Source of the DNA: Nocardioides houyundeii
Lineage (GTDB): Bacteria > Actinomycetota > Actinomycetes > Propionibacteriales > Nocardioidaceae
Assembly: GCF_002865585.1 (NCBI RefSeq)
Contig: NZ_CP025581.1
Location: 186,001 to 250,000, forward strand
Direction: 5' to 3'
DNA: 64,000 nucleotides
The stretch's first letter is position 1; each line of letters opens with the position of its first letter. Positions 28,739-36,655 of this stretch are shown here, one piece after another. The translations under genes were made by a program, and so were the position numbers. The notes beneath the pieces are model-generated. The model ran no database searches and was not told the origin of the DNA. It saw nothing but the letters and a program-made list of their open reading frames with translations.

Positions 28739-30262
28739 CTAGGAGACGGTGACGACGATCTCCTGGACACCGCTCGATCCCGCGGGGAAGGGCGTGGCCC
28801 GGGCCGGCGTCTGCACGTCGCCGTCGGAGGTGGTGGCCCGCACCGCGAGCGTGCGCGAGCCGGGCTCGGCGTCGAGCAGGAAGTACCACTGCCGCCAGTA
28901 GTCGACCCCGGCGTCCGGCCCGAGCTCGCACCGCTGCCAGGGGCCGCCGTCGACCCGCAGCTCGACGCTGTCGATGCCGCGCTGCTGGGCCCACGCGACG
29001 CCGCCGACCACCACCTGGCCGGCCTGCACCTCGGCGAACGCCTGGGGGGTGTCGATGCGGCTGGAGACCTTGATCGGGGCGTCCGTGGCCCAGTCGCGCT
29101 CGGTCCAGTAGGCCTGCTCGGCGTCGTAGCTGGTCAACGTCAGGCGCCGCAGCCACTTCGTCGACCCCACGAAGCCGTAGAGCCCCGGGGTCACCAGCCG
29201 GACCGGGAAGCCGTGCTCCCGCGGCAGGGGGGCGCCGTTCATGCCCACCGCGACCAGGGGCTCGCGCCCGTCGAGGGCCACCTCGAGCGGGGTGCTGATG
29301 GTGAAGCCGTCCACGTCGGTGGACAGGATCTGGTCCGCCCCGGTGTCGCCGACCCGTCGTACGCCGGCCATCGCCAGCAGCGTCGTCAGCGGCACGCCCA
29401 GCCACCGCGCCGCACCGACGTACTCGCCGCCGACCTCGTTGCTCACGCAGGTCATGGTGATGTCGCGCTCGACCAGCGGCATGGCGAGCAGGTCGTCGAA
29501 GCTGAGCTCCACCTCCTGCCCGACGTCGCCGTCGATGGTGAGCCGCCAGTCGTCGAGGTCGACGATGGGCAGGGTCAGCCGGGTGTCGATCCGGTAGAAG
29601 TCGTCGTTGGGCGTGCGGAAGGCCGAGATCCCGTCGTAGGTCTCTTCCAGACCCTCGGGCAGCGGCGGCGCCTTCTTCGACGCGGCGGGGAGCACCACGT
29701 CGGAGATCCGGGTGCGCGCCCGCGCCACCCACTCGCCGGTCGCGGCGAGCGCCACGCCGAGGGCTCCGGCCAGCAGCAGGGAGCGGCGCCGTACGCCGGT
29801 CCGTGCCGGGTCCGCGGGGCCGGTGCCGGCCCGGGACCCGGAGGGCGTGAGCCAGGACAGCACCCCGACCCCGACGACCAGGGCGACCGCCGACGGGATG
29901 AGCACGCCCGCGCCCGCCCCGGGGCGGGCCGCGGCGGTGTAGCCCGCGAGGCCGGTGAGCAGCACGATCAGGGCGGCGCCCGCGGCCAGGCTGCGCCGGG
30001 CGACGATGCCCGCGAGCGCGGCCAGCAGCAGGGTGGCGACCAGCACGCTGCCGATCAGGATGGGCTTGTCGGCGGTACCGAACTCAGCGACCGCCCACTC
30101 CTTCACCGGGGTGGGGGTGAGGTCGATGACCTGGGAGCCGACGGCCAGCACCGGCGAAGCGTCCGGGTCGGTCAACCCGGCGATGAGGTGGGCGGCGGCC
30201 ATGCCGGTGATCGCCGCGAGCAGCCCCGCGGGGGCTCCGGCCAGTCTGCTGAAGGGAGCCAT
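28739..30262 (-). CDS. membrane molybdopterin-dependent oxidoreductase (sulfite-oxidase family)
   Basis: A 507-residue protein. The first 190 residues hold about four to five membrane segments (LLAAITGMAAAHLIAGL, LIGSVLVATLLLAALAGIVA and others). The sulfite-oxidase fold follows, with the Mo-ligating Cys272 in MTCVSNEVGG and NGAPLPREHGFPVRLVTPG plus a C-terminal dimerisation domain (SSRIDTPQAF, GGVAWAQQRGIDSVELRVDG). It probably faces the outside and may repair oxidised protein methionines or reduce another substrate. I start it at the ATG at 30262, seven bases after a SigK-type -10 box. It belongs to the putative SigK regulon. Confidence 0.88.
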   Translation of the reverse strand: MAPFSRLAGAPAGLLAAITGMAAAHLIAGLTDPDASPVLAVGSQVIDLTPTPVKEWAVAEFGTADKPILIGSVLVATLLLAALAGIVARRSLAAGAALIVLLTGLAGYTAAARPGAGAGVLIPSAVALVVGVGVLSWLTPSGSRAGTGPADPARTGVRRRSLLLAGALGVALAATGEWVARARTRISDVVLPAASKKAPPLPEGLEETYDGISAFRTPNDDFYRIDTRLTLPIVDLDDWRLTIDGDVGQEVELSFDDLLAMPLVERDITMTCVSNEVGGEYVGAARWLGVPLTTLLAMAGVRRVGDTGADQILSTDVDGFTISTPLEVALDGREPLVAVGMNGAPLPREHGFPVRLVTPGLYGFVGSTKWLRRLTLTSYDAEQAYWTERDWATDAPIKVSSRIDTPQAFAEVQAGQVVVGGVAWAQQRGIDSVELRVDGGPWQRCELGPDAGVDYWRQWYFLLDAEPGSRTLAVRATTSDGDVQTPARATPFPAGSSGVQEIVVTVS

Positions 30263-30269
30263 GGGGGTG

Positions 30270-30296
30270 GTTCGGAGCGGACGCGCTCCCGGATTG
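30270..30296 (-). promoter_or_regulatory. SigK-type promoter of the molybdopterin oxidoreductase gene
   Basis: On the minus strand, CAATCC (30296–30291, in GGGGCAATCCGG) and CCGAAC (30275–30270) are separated by 15 bp, the same arrangement as the fasciclin promoter. The -10 box ends seven bases before the ATG, so the mRNA should be leaderless. Confidence 0.62.
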
Positions 30297-30312
30297 CCCC
30301 CGAGCGAGCGGC

Positions 30313-31383
30313 TCAGCCCGCGGCGAGCTCGTCCCGGATCCACCCCTGCAGCGCGGCGACCCCGTCGGCCAGCGACCACTGCGGCTTCCAGCCCAGGCCG
30401 ACGAGCTCCTGGTCCAGCACGCTGGAGGCGGCCCGGACGTCGCCGTCGCGGAACTGGCCGGTCACGTGGGGTGCCGGCGCGGAGTGGAAGGCAGCGATGG
30501 TCTCGGCCAGCTGGCGGATGGTGGAGGGCTCGCCCGAGCCGACGTCGACCAGGCGCTGTCCCTCGGGGCGGTTGCGCACCGCGGTGGCGATCGCGGAGAC
30601 CACGTCGTCGATGAAGACGAAGTCGCGGGTGATGTCGCCGTCCTCGTAGAGCGGGATCGACTCGCCCCGCATCGCCAGCTGGGAGAAGAGGGAGACGATC
30701 CCGGTGTAGGGGTTGCTGAGCGACTGGCCTGGCCCGTAGACGTTCTGCAGCCGCAGCGCGGTCAGCGACGTGTCGCGGGAGCCGGTCCACGCCGAGAGGA
30801 TGTGCTCCTGGGCGAGCTTGGTGGCGCCGTACACGTTGACGGGGGCGGGCACGGTGGTCCCGGCGGAGTGCGGCTGCGCGACGGCGTCCTCGTGGTCCCA
30901 CCGGCCGGCCTCGAGCTGGGCGTGGGTGCGCAGGCCGGGGCGGAACAGGGTGCCGTCGGGTCGCTGCCACTCGCCCTCGCCGTAGACGGCGCGGCTGCTG
31001 GTGAGCACGATGTGGTCGGGCACGTGCCCGATCCGGGTGAGCGCGTCGAGCACCTGGGTGGTGCCCACCACGTTGACCAGGCTGTGCCGGGTGCTCTCGT
31101 CCAGCGACTGGGCGGTGCCGGTTTCCGCGGCGAGGTGGATGACGGTCTCGGGACGGACCTCGGCCATCACGGCGTCCAGGTCGGCGGCCACCGTGACGTC
31201 CCCGCGGACGAACTCAGCCGCCTGGTGCAGCGCCTGCGGGCGCTCGGCGACCGGGTGCACCTGGGGGTGCAGGTTGTCCAGCACCACCCAGCGCTCCGCC
31301 TCGCCGGCGAGCACCTGCGACAGGGCGCAGCCGATGAAGCCCGCGCCTCCCGTGACCAGGACCGGACCGAGACGTGAGGACAT
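30313..31383 (-). CDS. NAD-dependent nucleotide-sugar epimerase/dehydratase
   Basis: A 356-residue extended SDR. The Rossmann motif VLVTGGAGFIGCAL is at the N-terminus, HLAAETGTAQSLDES follows, and the catalytic pair appears in VYGATKLAQEH. Serine appears in LTSSRAVYGEGEW. The length and motifs fit UDP-glucose 4-epimerase-like or dTDP-sugar-modifying enzymes that supply activated sugars in the cytosol. It diverges from the glycosyltransferase module at 31535 and very likely makes a sugar donor for it. Exact specificity cannot be read. Confidence 0.9.
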   Translation of the reverse strand: MSSRLGPVLVTGGAGFIGCALSQVLAGEAERWVVLDNLHPQVHPVAERPQALHQAAEFVRGDVTVAADLDAVMAEVRPETVIHLAAETGTAQSLDESTRHSLVNVVGTTQVLDALTRIGHVPDHIVLTSSRAVYGEGEWQRPDGTLFRPGLRTHAQLEAGRWDHEDAVAQPHSAGTTVPAPVNVYGATKLAQEHILSAWTGSRDTSLTALRLQNVYGPGQSLSNPYTGIVSLFSQLAMRGESIPLYEDGDITRDFVFIDDVVSAIATAVRNRPEGQRLVDVGSGEPSTIRQLAETIAAFHSAPAPHVTGQFRDGDVRAASSVLDQELVGLGWKPQWSLADGVAALQGWIRDELAAG

Positions 31384-31534
31384 GGCGAAGCACCTTCGTG
31401 TTGGCCGGCGATGAGGGCCGGAGCGGACTGCGGCGAGCCGTTCGCGCCGTCGTACGCGGCGTCGAGCGACTTGTAGCATACGGGACGGCGGCGCCACCGG
31501 GGCGTGGCCGACCCAGCGATGGAGAAGGAGCAGC

Positions 31535-32449
31535 GTGGCCCCGAGCCCTTCGCGTGAGCGCAGCGTGACCGTCCAGTCCATCCTCTACGGCACGGAGCTC
31601 GGAGCCTTGGAGCGGACCCTGGAGGCGCTGGACACCTCGGCCGCGCTGGCCCGCCGCGACGGCCTGGGCGACGGACTCCGGGTCGTCCTCGGCGACGCCT
31701 CGCCCCACCGGCTGGTCAGTGACGAGGTGCTGGCGGGCTACCGGAGCCGCTTCGGCGAGCTGGAGTCGCTGGACTACCTGTTCTTCGGCGAGAACACCGG
31801 CACCGCCAAGGGCCACAACACCATGGCCCGGCTCACCGACTCGGCGTACCTGGTGACCAGCAACCCGGACATCGTCCCGGACGCCCGCGCGCTGTGGCGG
31901 ATGCTGGACCTCTTCGAGGACCCGAGCACCGGGATGGTGGAGGCCAAGCAGCTCCCGGTGGAGCACCCCAAGGAGTACGACGTCGCGACCGGCGAGACGG
32001 GGTGGGCCGCGACGGCGTTCGCGATGACCCCCCGCGACCTCTTCGACGAGCTCGGCGGCTTCGACGAGCAGACCTTCTTCATGTACTGCGACGACGTCGA
32101 CTACTCCTGGCTGGTGCGCGAGGCCGGCCGGGTGGTGCGGTTCCAGCCCGCGGCGCTGGCCTTCCACGACAAGCGGCTCTCGCTCACCGGTGCCTGGCAG
32201 CCCACAAGCGCGGAGACCTTCTACTCCGCCCAGGCGGCGCTGCTGCTGGCCCACAAGTGGTCCCGGGAGGACGTCGTGGAGCGGGTCCTGGCGGACTTCG
32301 GCCGCTCCACGATCCCCGAGTACGCCGACGCGGTGGCGGAGTTCGAGCGCCGGCGCGACGCCGGGCTGCTGGTGGCGCAGCACGACCCGGAGCACCGGGT
32401 CGGCTACTTCGCCGATGGCTACTACACGAAGCACAGGTACGCGTTGTGA
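31535..32449 (+). CDS. family 2 glycosyltransferase (first copy)
   Basis: A 304-residue protein with a GT-A-like glycosyltransferase fold: QSILYG start strand, GTAKGHNTMARL, LVTSNPDIVPDARALWRM in the donor-site region and GFDEQTFFMYCDDVDYSWLV in the acceptor/catalytic region. These blocks are nearly identical in the gene at 35705, so the two are paralogues. The GTG is preceded by GGAGAAGGAG. The stop overlaps the next gene by four bases. It probably adds a sugar to a cell-wall or surface glycan. Confidence 0.85.
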   Translation: MAPSPSRERSVTVQSILYGTELGALERTLEALDTSAALARRDGLGDGLRVVLGDASPHRLVSDEVLAGYRSRFGELESLDYLFFGENTGTAKGHNTMARLTDSAYLVTSNPDIVPDARALWRMLDLFEDPSTGMVEAKQLPVEHPKEYDVATGETGWAATAFAMTPRDLFDELGGFDEQTFFMYCDDVDYSWLVREAGRVVRFQPAALAFHDKRLSLTGAWQPTSAETFYSAQAALLLAHKWSREDVVERVLADFGRSTIPEYADAVAEFERRRDAGLLVAQHDPEHRVGYFADGYYTKHRYAL

Positions 32450-33414
32450 CCGAGTCCGCCCCGTTCCTGACCTTCCTGGTGCCCGCGGCCATCGGGCCCG
32501 ACCAGCTGCGTGAAGGGCTCCTCTCGCTCGCCGCGCAGACCTCCACCTCCTTCGAGGCGCTGGTGGTGCGCGGCCCCGGCGACCCGGACCCCGACGCCCT
32601 GCTGGCGGAGGTCCCGCCGACCCTGGGCTCCCGGCTGCGGGTGCTGGTCGTCGACGACGACGCACCGCTGGGCTGGCTGGAGCCCGCCGTGGCGCAGGCC
32701 CGCGGCCGCTACCTGGCGATCTCCGAGGGGCTCACCTGGTTCGCGCACTTCGTCGAGAGCTGCCAGCTCCACGCCGGGGACGGGTCGACCACGCTGCGCG
32801 GGCTGGTGCTGCACCAGGCGGTGGAGGCAGCCTCGGTCGGCGGCCTGTCCGGCGTACGAGGGGTGCGGGCGCCGGTGCGCCGCGGGGGAGACGCCTTCTC
32901 GGTGCTAGAGCACCTCGGGCCGCGGCCCGCGGCCTCCCGGCACGGTTTCGCGCTGCCCCGCGCGGTGCTCGGCGACGGCGCTCTGCGGCCGGACCCCGAG
33001 CTGGGCACGGCCGCCCTGCGCGACCTGCTGCTGCGGGTGGTGGCGCGCACGGGCGTCACCGAGCTCGGGGAGGTGGTGGCGCTGAGCTGCGAGCTCGAGG
33101 GCACCGGCACCGGACTCGGCCTGGAGCGGGACGAGGACGCCGCCCGGCTGCTGGCGAAGGTCGACGCCGCCGGGTGGCAGCTGCCGGCCGGGTCCATCGC
33201 CCCTCTGGTGGCCGACACCCAGCGCGAGGGCGAGGGGGCCACCACTGCCGAGACGGCGCAGCTGCGCCACCTGGTGGAGCTCAAGGACAACCACATCGCC
33301 AACATCGAGGCGCAGCTGGCCGCCTTGGAGCAGCGGGTGGCGAGGCTCCAGGCCACGGTGGAGAAGAAGGACGCCACGGTGCAGCGGCTGCGGGCCAAGC
33401 TCGGCCGGGGCTGA
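32446..33414 (+). CDS. degenerate glycosyltransferase-like protein with C-terminal coiled coil
   Basis: A 322-residue protein. Its N-terminal 100 residues align with the GT domains at 33421 and 36652 (LRE/LLSLAAQTSTSFEALVV, then ARGRY), but the DDDD metal and donor motif of those proteins is replaced by ISEGL at residues 92–96. The TTEDW and WW motifs are also missing. The last 60 residues form a charged heptad-repeat coiled coil (AQLRHLVELKDNHIANIEAQ onward). It overlaps the preceding GT by GTGA. It may be an inactive partner or scaffold of that enzyme. Confidence 0.75.
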   Translation: MTESAPFLTFLVPAAIGPDQLREGLLSLAAQTSTSFEALVVRGPGDPDPDALLAEVPPTLGSRLRVLVVDDDAPLGWLEPAVAQARGRYLAISEGLTWFAHFVESCQLHAGDGSTTLRGLVLHQAVEAASVGGLSGVRGVRAPVRRGGDAFSVLEHLGPRPAASRHGFALPRAVLGDGALRPDPELGTAALRDLLLRVVARTGVTELGEVVALSCELEGTGTGLGLERDEDAARLLAKVDAAGWQLPAGSIAPLVADTQREGEGATTAETAQLRHLVELKDNHIANIEAQLAALEQRVARLQATVEKKDATVQRLRAKLGRG

Positions 33415-33420
33415 GCAGCC

Positions 33421-35541
33421 TCAGGCGCCCGCACGCCGGCCCGGGAGCCACCCGCGGCGACCCGACGGCTGGCTCCGGAGTCGCCCGAGCAGCTCCTGCA
33501 GCTCCTGGGGGGTGAGGTCGACGATCGAGCCCTCCGGGCGCTGATCGGGGTGCTGAGTCAGCAGCAGGTCGGTCTCGCGCAGCAGGGCCAGGCGCTGCTC
33601 CTGACGGGCGGTGCGCTTCTCCAGCTTCTCGCTGAGCCGCTGGGCCCGCTCGCGGACCTTGTCGCGCTCCGCGAGGACCTTGGCCAGGCGCAGGTTGGTG
33701 TGGTGCAGCCGGGTGGCGAACTCCCGCGCCTGGTCGTTCATCTTGGTGGCGTCGGCCTGGGCCTTCTTGATCAGGGTGCGGAAGCGCTCGAAGGCGTGCG
33801 GCGGCATCAGCATCTCGACCTCGTCGAACTTGTCCAGCACCCGGTGCATGGCGTCGTCCCACTCGGACTTGTCGTGCTCCTCGCGCGAGGAGCCGGAGCC
33901 CCACCACCGGTAGACCGAGGTGATCTCCGGCGCCGAGTGGACCCCCACCACTCCGGCGGAGCGGACGATGAGGTCCCAGTCCTCGGTGGTGTTGAGGCTC
34001 TCGTCGAAGCGCAGCGACAGGTCGTGGAAGGTCCCGCGCGGGAAGGCGATGGTCATGCACGGGCTGTAGTTGGCGCGCAGGTGGTCGACCATCTCGTAGT
34101 GCAGGGGCCACTCGCGCTTGATCGGCGCCACGGCCCGCGGCACGAACTCCGACGTGCTGGGGTCGGCCCGGACGGGCTGCAGCAGCGCCACCGAGCGCAG
34201 CAGCCGACCCTCGGCCTGCTCCTCGGCGCGGTGGAAGGTCTCCACCCAGTGCTCCAGCACGGTGTCGTCGTCGTCGAGCATCACCAGGTAGCGGCCCCGG
34301 GCCAGCTCGAACCCGTCGTTGAGCGGGGCGGAGCGGCCGGGCCGCTCCACCTCGACCAGGCGGGTGCGCTCGGTGAGCCAGGAGGGGAACTCCGCCAGCA
34401 CCTGACGCGTCTCCTCGACCGCGGCGGGGGCGGCGCGGTGACACATGACGAGGAGCTCGAAGTCCCGGTCGGTCTGGGCGGCCAGGCACGTCAGCACGTC
34501 CTCCAGGCAGCGGCCGCGGGTGCCCTGGGTGCGGGTGATGATGGAGAGGAAGGGGCGCTGAGTCTCGGCTGCTTCCGGCTCGGCCGTGCCCGGCACCGTG
34601 ATCCCGAGGGTGCGCAGGAAGGCGCTCAGCGAAGTGGCCGGCAGGTGGGCCGGGTGCAACGAGCCGGAGGCGCGGGGTGCGGGGACCGGGGCGGTGCTCC
34701 GGGCCGCGTCGAGCCGGAGCGGGTGGCCGGTGCTGTCCACGCGGACCCGGCGGAAGATCGCCGCTCCCGGCTCGGGGACGATCCGCACGCCAGCCGCCTC
34801 GACCAGCTCCTCCAGGCGCTCGCCGGCGCCGTCCTGGGGGGAGGATTCCCAGGCCGCGCCCAGGCGCCGGAAGGCCCGGACGTCGAGCAGGGAGCAGGCG
34901 CCGGAGACCAGGTAGGGGCCGACCGGGGGCAGCGGCTCGTCCTCGAGCTCCAGGAGCTCCTCGGTCTGGTCCTCGCCGTCCGGGCTGTCTGGCTCAGCGC
35001 TGGCGTCTGCTGTGTCACCGGCGTCGCCCGCGGCGGGGTCCTCGGTGGGGTCCTCGGTGGGGTCCGCGGCGGGGTCATCGGTGGGGTCCTCGGTGCTCTC
35101 CGGCAGCATCGCCCGCACCTCGGTCGGCAGCACCCGGGCGTCGACCAGCACCCCGCCGCGACCCGGCTCGGCACCGGCCTGGGCGTCGTACGTCGAGAGC
35201 ATCCGGGTCAGTGCCGCAGGCGAGGGCAGCGAGGTGGCCTCGGAGACGAGCACCAGGTCCTCGTCTGTCAGCGCGAGCGCCTCGACGAGCCGCTGCCACC
35301 AGTCCGCGCCGCCGTCGGTGAAGGTGGCGCCGGTGAAGGTGGCGCCGGCGTCGCCGCGCTCGAGCGTGCTCTCCCGCGCCTGCTGCGAGAGCGCCACCCG
35401 GACCAGCTCGGCGTCCACGTGGGCGTGCCGCAGGGCCGCCTCCCAACCCTCGCGGACCGGGTCCGGGACGTGCTCCGAGGTCGGCTGGGAGTCGCCGCTC
35501 CAGTCCATGAGGAGGACGGCCAGGCGGGTTGGCTTGGTCAA
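33421..35541 (-). CDS. large glycosyltransferase with acidic linker and C-terminal coiled coil
   Basis: About 706 residues. The N-terminal part (TRLAVLLMDWSGDS, then a Rossmann-like segment) is unassigned. An acidic linker of Thr/Glu/Asp-Pro repeats (about 150–169) is encoded by five 12-nt units. From residue 329 comes a GT-A domain (FLSIITRTQG) with the catalytic LDDDD at 423–426, ESLNTTEDWD and VYRWWG. The final 110 residues are a long coiled coil. I prefer the TTG at 35541 because the first beta strand is then complete; the ATG at 35508 is the alternative. Confidence 0.8.
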   Translation of the reverse strand: MTKPTRLAVLLMDWSGDSQPTSEHVPDPVREGWEAALRHAHVDAELVRVALSQQARESTLERGDAGATFTGATFTDGGADWWQRLVEALALTDEDLVLVSEATSLPSPAALTRMLSTYDAQAGAEPGRGGVLVDARVLPTEVRAMLPESTEDPTDDPAADPTEDPTEDPAAGDAGDTADASAEPDSPDGEDQTEELLELEDEPLPPVGPYLVSGACSLLDVRAFRRLGAAWESSPQDGAGERLEELVEAAGVRIVPEPGAAIFRRVRVDSTGHPLRLDAARSTAPVPAPRASGSLHPAHLPATSLSAFLRTLGITVPGTAEPEAAETQRPFLSIITRTQGTRGRCLEDVLTCLAAQTDRDFELLVMCHRAAPAAVEETRQVLAEFPSWLTERTRLVEVERPGRSAPLNDGFELARGRYLVMLDDDDTVLEHWVETFHRAEEQAEGRLLRSVALLQPVRADPSTSEFVPRAVAPIKREWPLHYEMVDHLRANYSPCMTIAFPRGTFHDLSLRFDESLNTTEDWDLIVRSAGVVGVHSAPEITSVYRWWGSGSSREEHDKSEWDDAMHRVLDKFDEVEMLMPPHAFERFRTLIKKAQADATKMNDQAREFATRLHHTNLRLAKVLAERDKVRERAQRLSEKLEKRTARQEQRLALLRETDLLLTQHPDQRPEGSIVDLTPQELQELLGRLRSQPSGRRGWLPGRRAGA
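35035..35094 (-). repeat. five 12-nt tandem units encoding an acidic linker
   Basis: GGGGTCCTCGGT and close variants occur five times head to tail and encode TEDP/TDDP/AADP units. A separate exact 15-nt duplication lies at 35317–35346 in the same gene. Confidence 0.85.
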
Positions 35542-35558
35542 GACTCGCGCTTTCTGAT

Positions 35559-35591
35559 CGGGTCCAGCTCGGGTCCGGCTCGGGTCCAGGC
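35559..35591. repeat. three 11-nt direct repeats upstream of the glycosyltransferase start
   Basis: CGGGTCCAGCT, CGGGTCCGGCT and CGGGTCCAGGC follow each other with the spacing of one DNA turn, just upstream of the divergent TTG start at 35541. They may be binding sites for a regulator acting on the divergent promoters. Confidence 0.5.
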
Positions 35592-35651
35592 AGGCTGCGG
35601 ATGCATCTTCTCGGCGCAGGCAGCATAGGCGTTGCGGGCCTCGGGCCAGAG

Positions 35652-35657
35652 TAGGGT
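35652..35657 (+). promoter_or_regulatory. candidate -10 box for the second glycosyltransferase module
   Basis: TAGGGT, the commonest -10 sequence in this window, lies 47 bases before the GTG at 35705; AGGGGGAT provides the ribosome site. Confidence 0.35.
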
Positions 35658-35704
35658 GAGCCGCTGACGAACGTGACCGACGGCCCGAACAGGGGGATCT
35701 GCCC

Positions 35705-36655
35705 GTGCCGGAAGCCTCGCCAGGCACTGACTCGACCACCACCGACCCGACTTCCACCGACCCGACCTCCGTGGCGATCCAGTCGATCCTGTTCCACACC
35801 TCGGTGCCGGCCGTGGAGCGGACCCTCGCGACGCTGGACCACTCCGCGCGCATCGGCAAGGCTGAGGGCTCGTGCACCCGGGTCGAGGTCCTGCTCGGCG
35901 ACGCGAGCCGGGCGCCGCTGCTGGACTCCGGGGCGCTGGCCGGGCTGCGTGACCGCCTGACCTCGCTGGACCGGCTGGAGTACGTGTACTTCGACGACAA
36001 CGTCGGCACCGCCAAGGGGCACAACGCCCTGGCCCGGCTCAGCGACAGCGAGCTGCTGGTCACCTCCAACCCCGACATCGTCCCGGATGCCCGGGCCCTG
36101 TGGCGGATGGCCGCCGCGTTCGCCGACCCGTCGGTGGGCATGGTGGAGGCCAAGCAGCTGCCCTTCGAGCACCCCAAGGAGTACGACGAGCACACCGGTC
36201 ACACCTCGTGGGCGGCCACCGCGTTCGCGATGACCCGACGCTCGGTGTTCGAGGCGGTCGGCGGCTTCGACGAGCAGACCTTCTTCATGTACTGCGACGA
36301 CGTCGACTACTCCTGGCTGGTGCGTGAGGCCGGCCTGCACGTGGTGTTCCTGCCCTCCGCCGTGGTCTTCCACGACAAGGAGCTGAGCGTCGACGGTCGC
36401 TGGCAGCCCACCGGCGCCGAGCGCTTCTTCTCCGCGCAGGCCGCGCTGCTGCTGGCGCACAAGTGGTCCCGCGAGGACCTGGTCGCCGAGATCCTGGACC
36501 ACTTCGAGGTCAGCGAGGTCGAGGACGAGAGACGGGCGGCCGAGGAGTTCCGCCGGCGCCGCGCCGAGGGGTTGCTGGTGCCGCAGCGCGACCCCGCCGG
36601 GAGCGTGGGCACCTTCGTCGCCGGGGCGTACGCCGAGCACAGGTTCGCGCTGTGA
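35705..36655 (+). CDS. family 2 glycosyltransferase (second copy)
   Basis: A 316-residue paralogue of the protein at 31535, sharing GTAKGHN, LVTSNPDIVPDARALWRM and GFDEQTFFMYCDDVDYSWLV almost unchanged. An N-terminal Thr/Asp/Pro repeat segment (STTTDPTSTDPTS) is additional. It starts with GTG after AGGGGGAT and overlaps the following methyltransferase–glycosyltransferase fusion by GTGA, as the first copy overlaps its partner. Likely part of the same surface-glycan pathway. Confidence 0.86.
   Translation: MPEASPGTDSTTTDPTSTDPTSVAIQSILFHTSVPAVERTLATLDHSARIGKAEGSCTRVEVLLGDASRAPLLDSGALAGLRDRLTSLDRLEYVYFDDNVGTAKGHNALARLSDSELLVTSNPDIVPDARALWRMAAAFADPSVGMVEAKQLPFEHPKEYDEHTGHTSWAATAFAMTRRSVFEAVGGFDEQTFFMYCDDVDYSWLVREAGLHVVFLPSAVVFHDKELSVDGRWQPTGAERFFSAQAALLLAHKWSREDLVAEILDHFEVSEVEDERRAAEEFRRRRAEGLLVPQRDPAGSVGTFVAGAYAEHRFAL

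Noticed and set aside
33550..35628. 692-codon plus-strand frame opposite the large glycosyltransferase
   Set aside because: The minus strand carries the glycosyltransferase motifs (LDDDD, TTEDW); the plus frame shows none.
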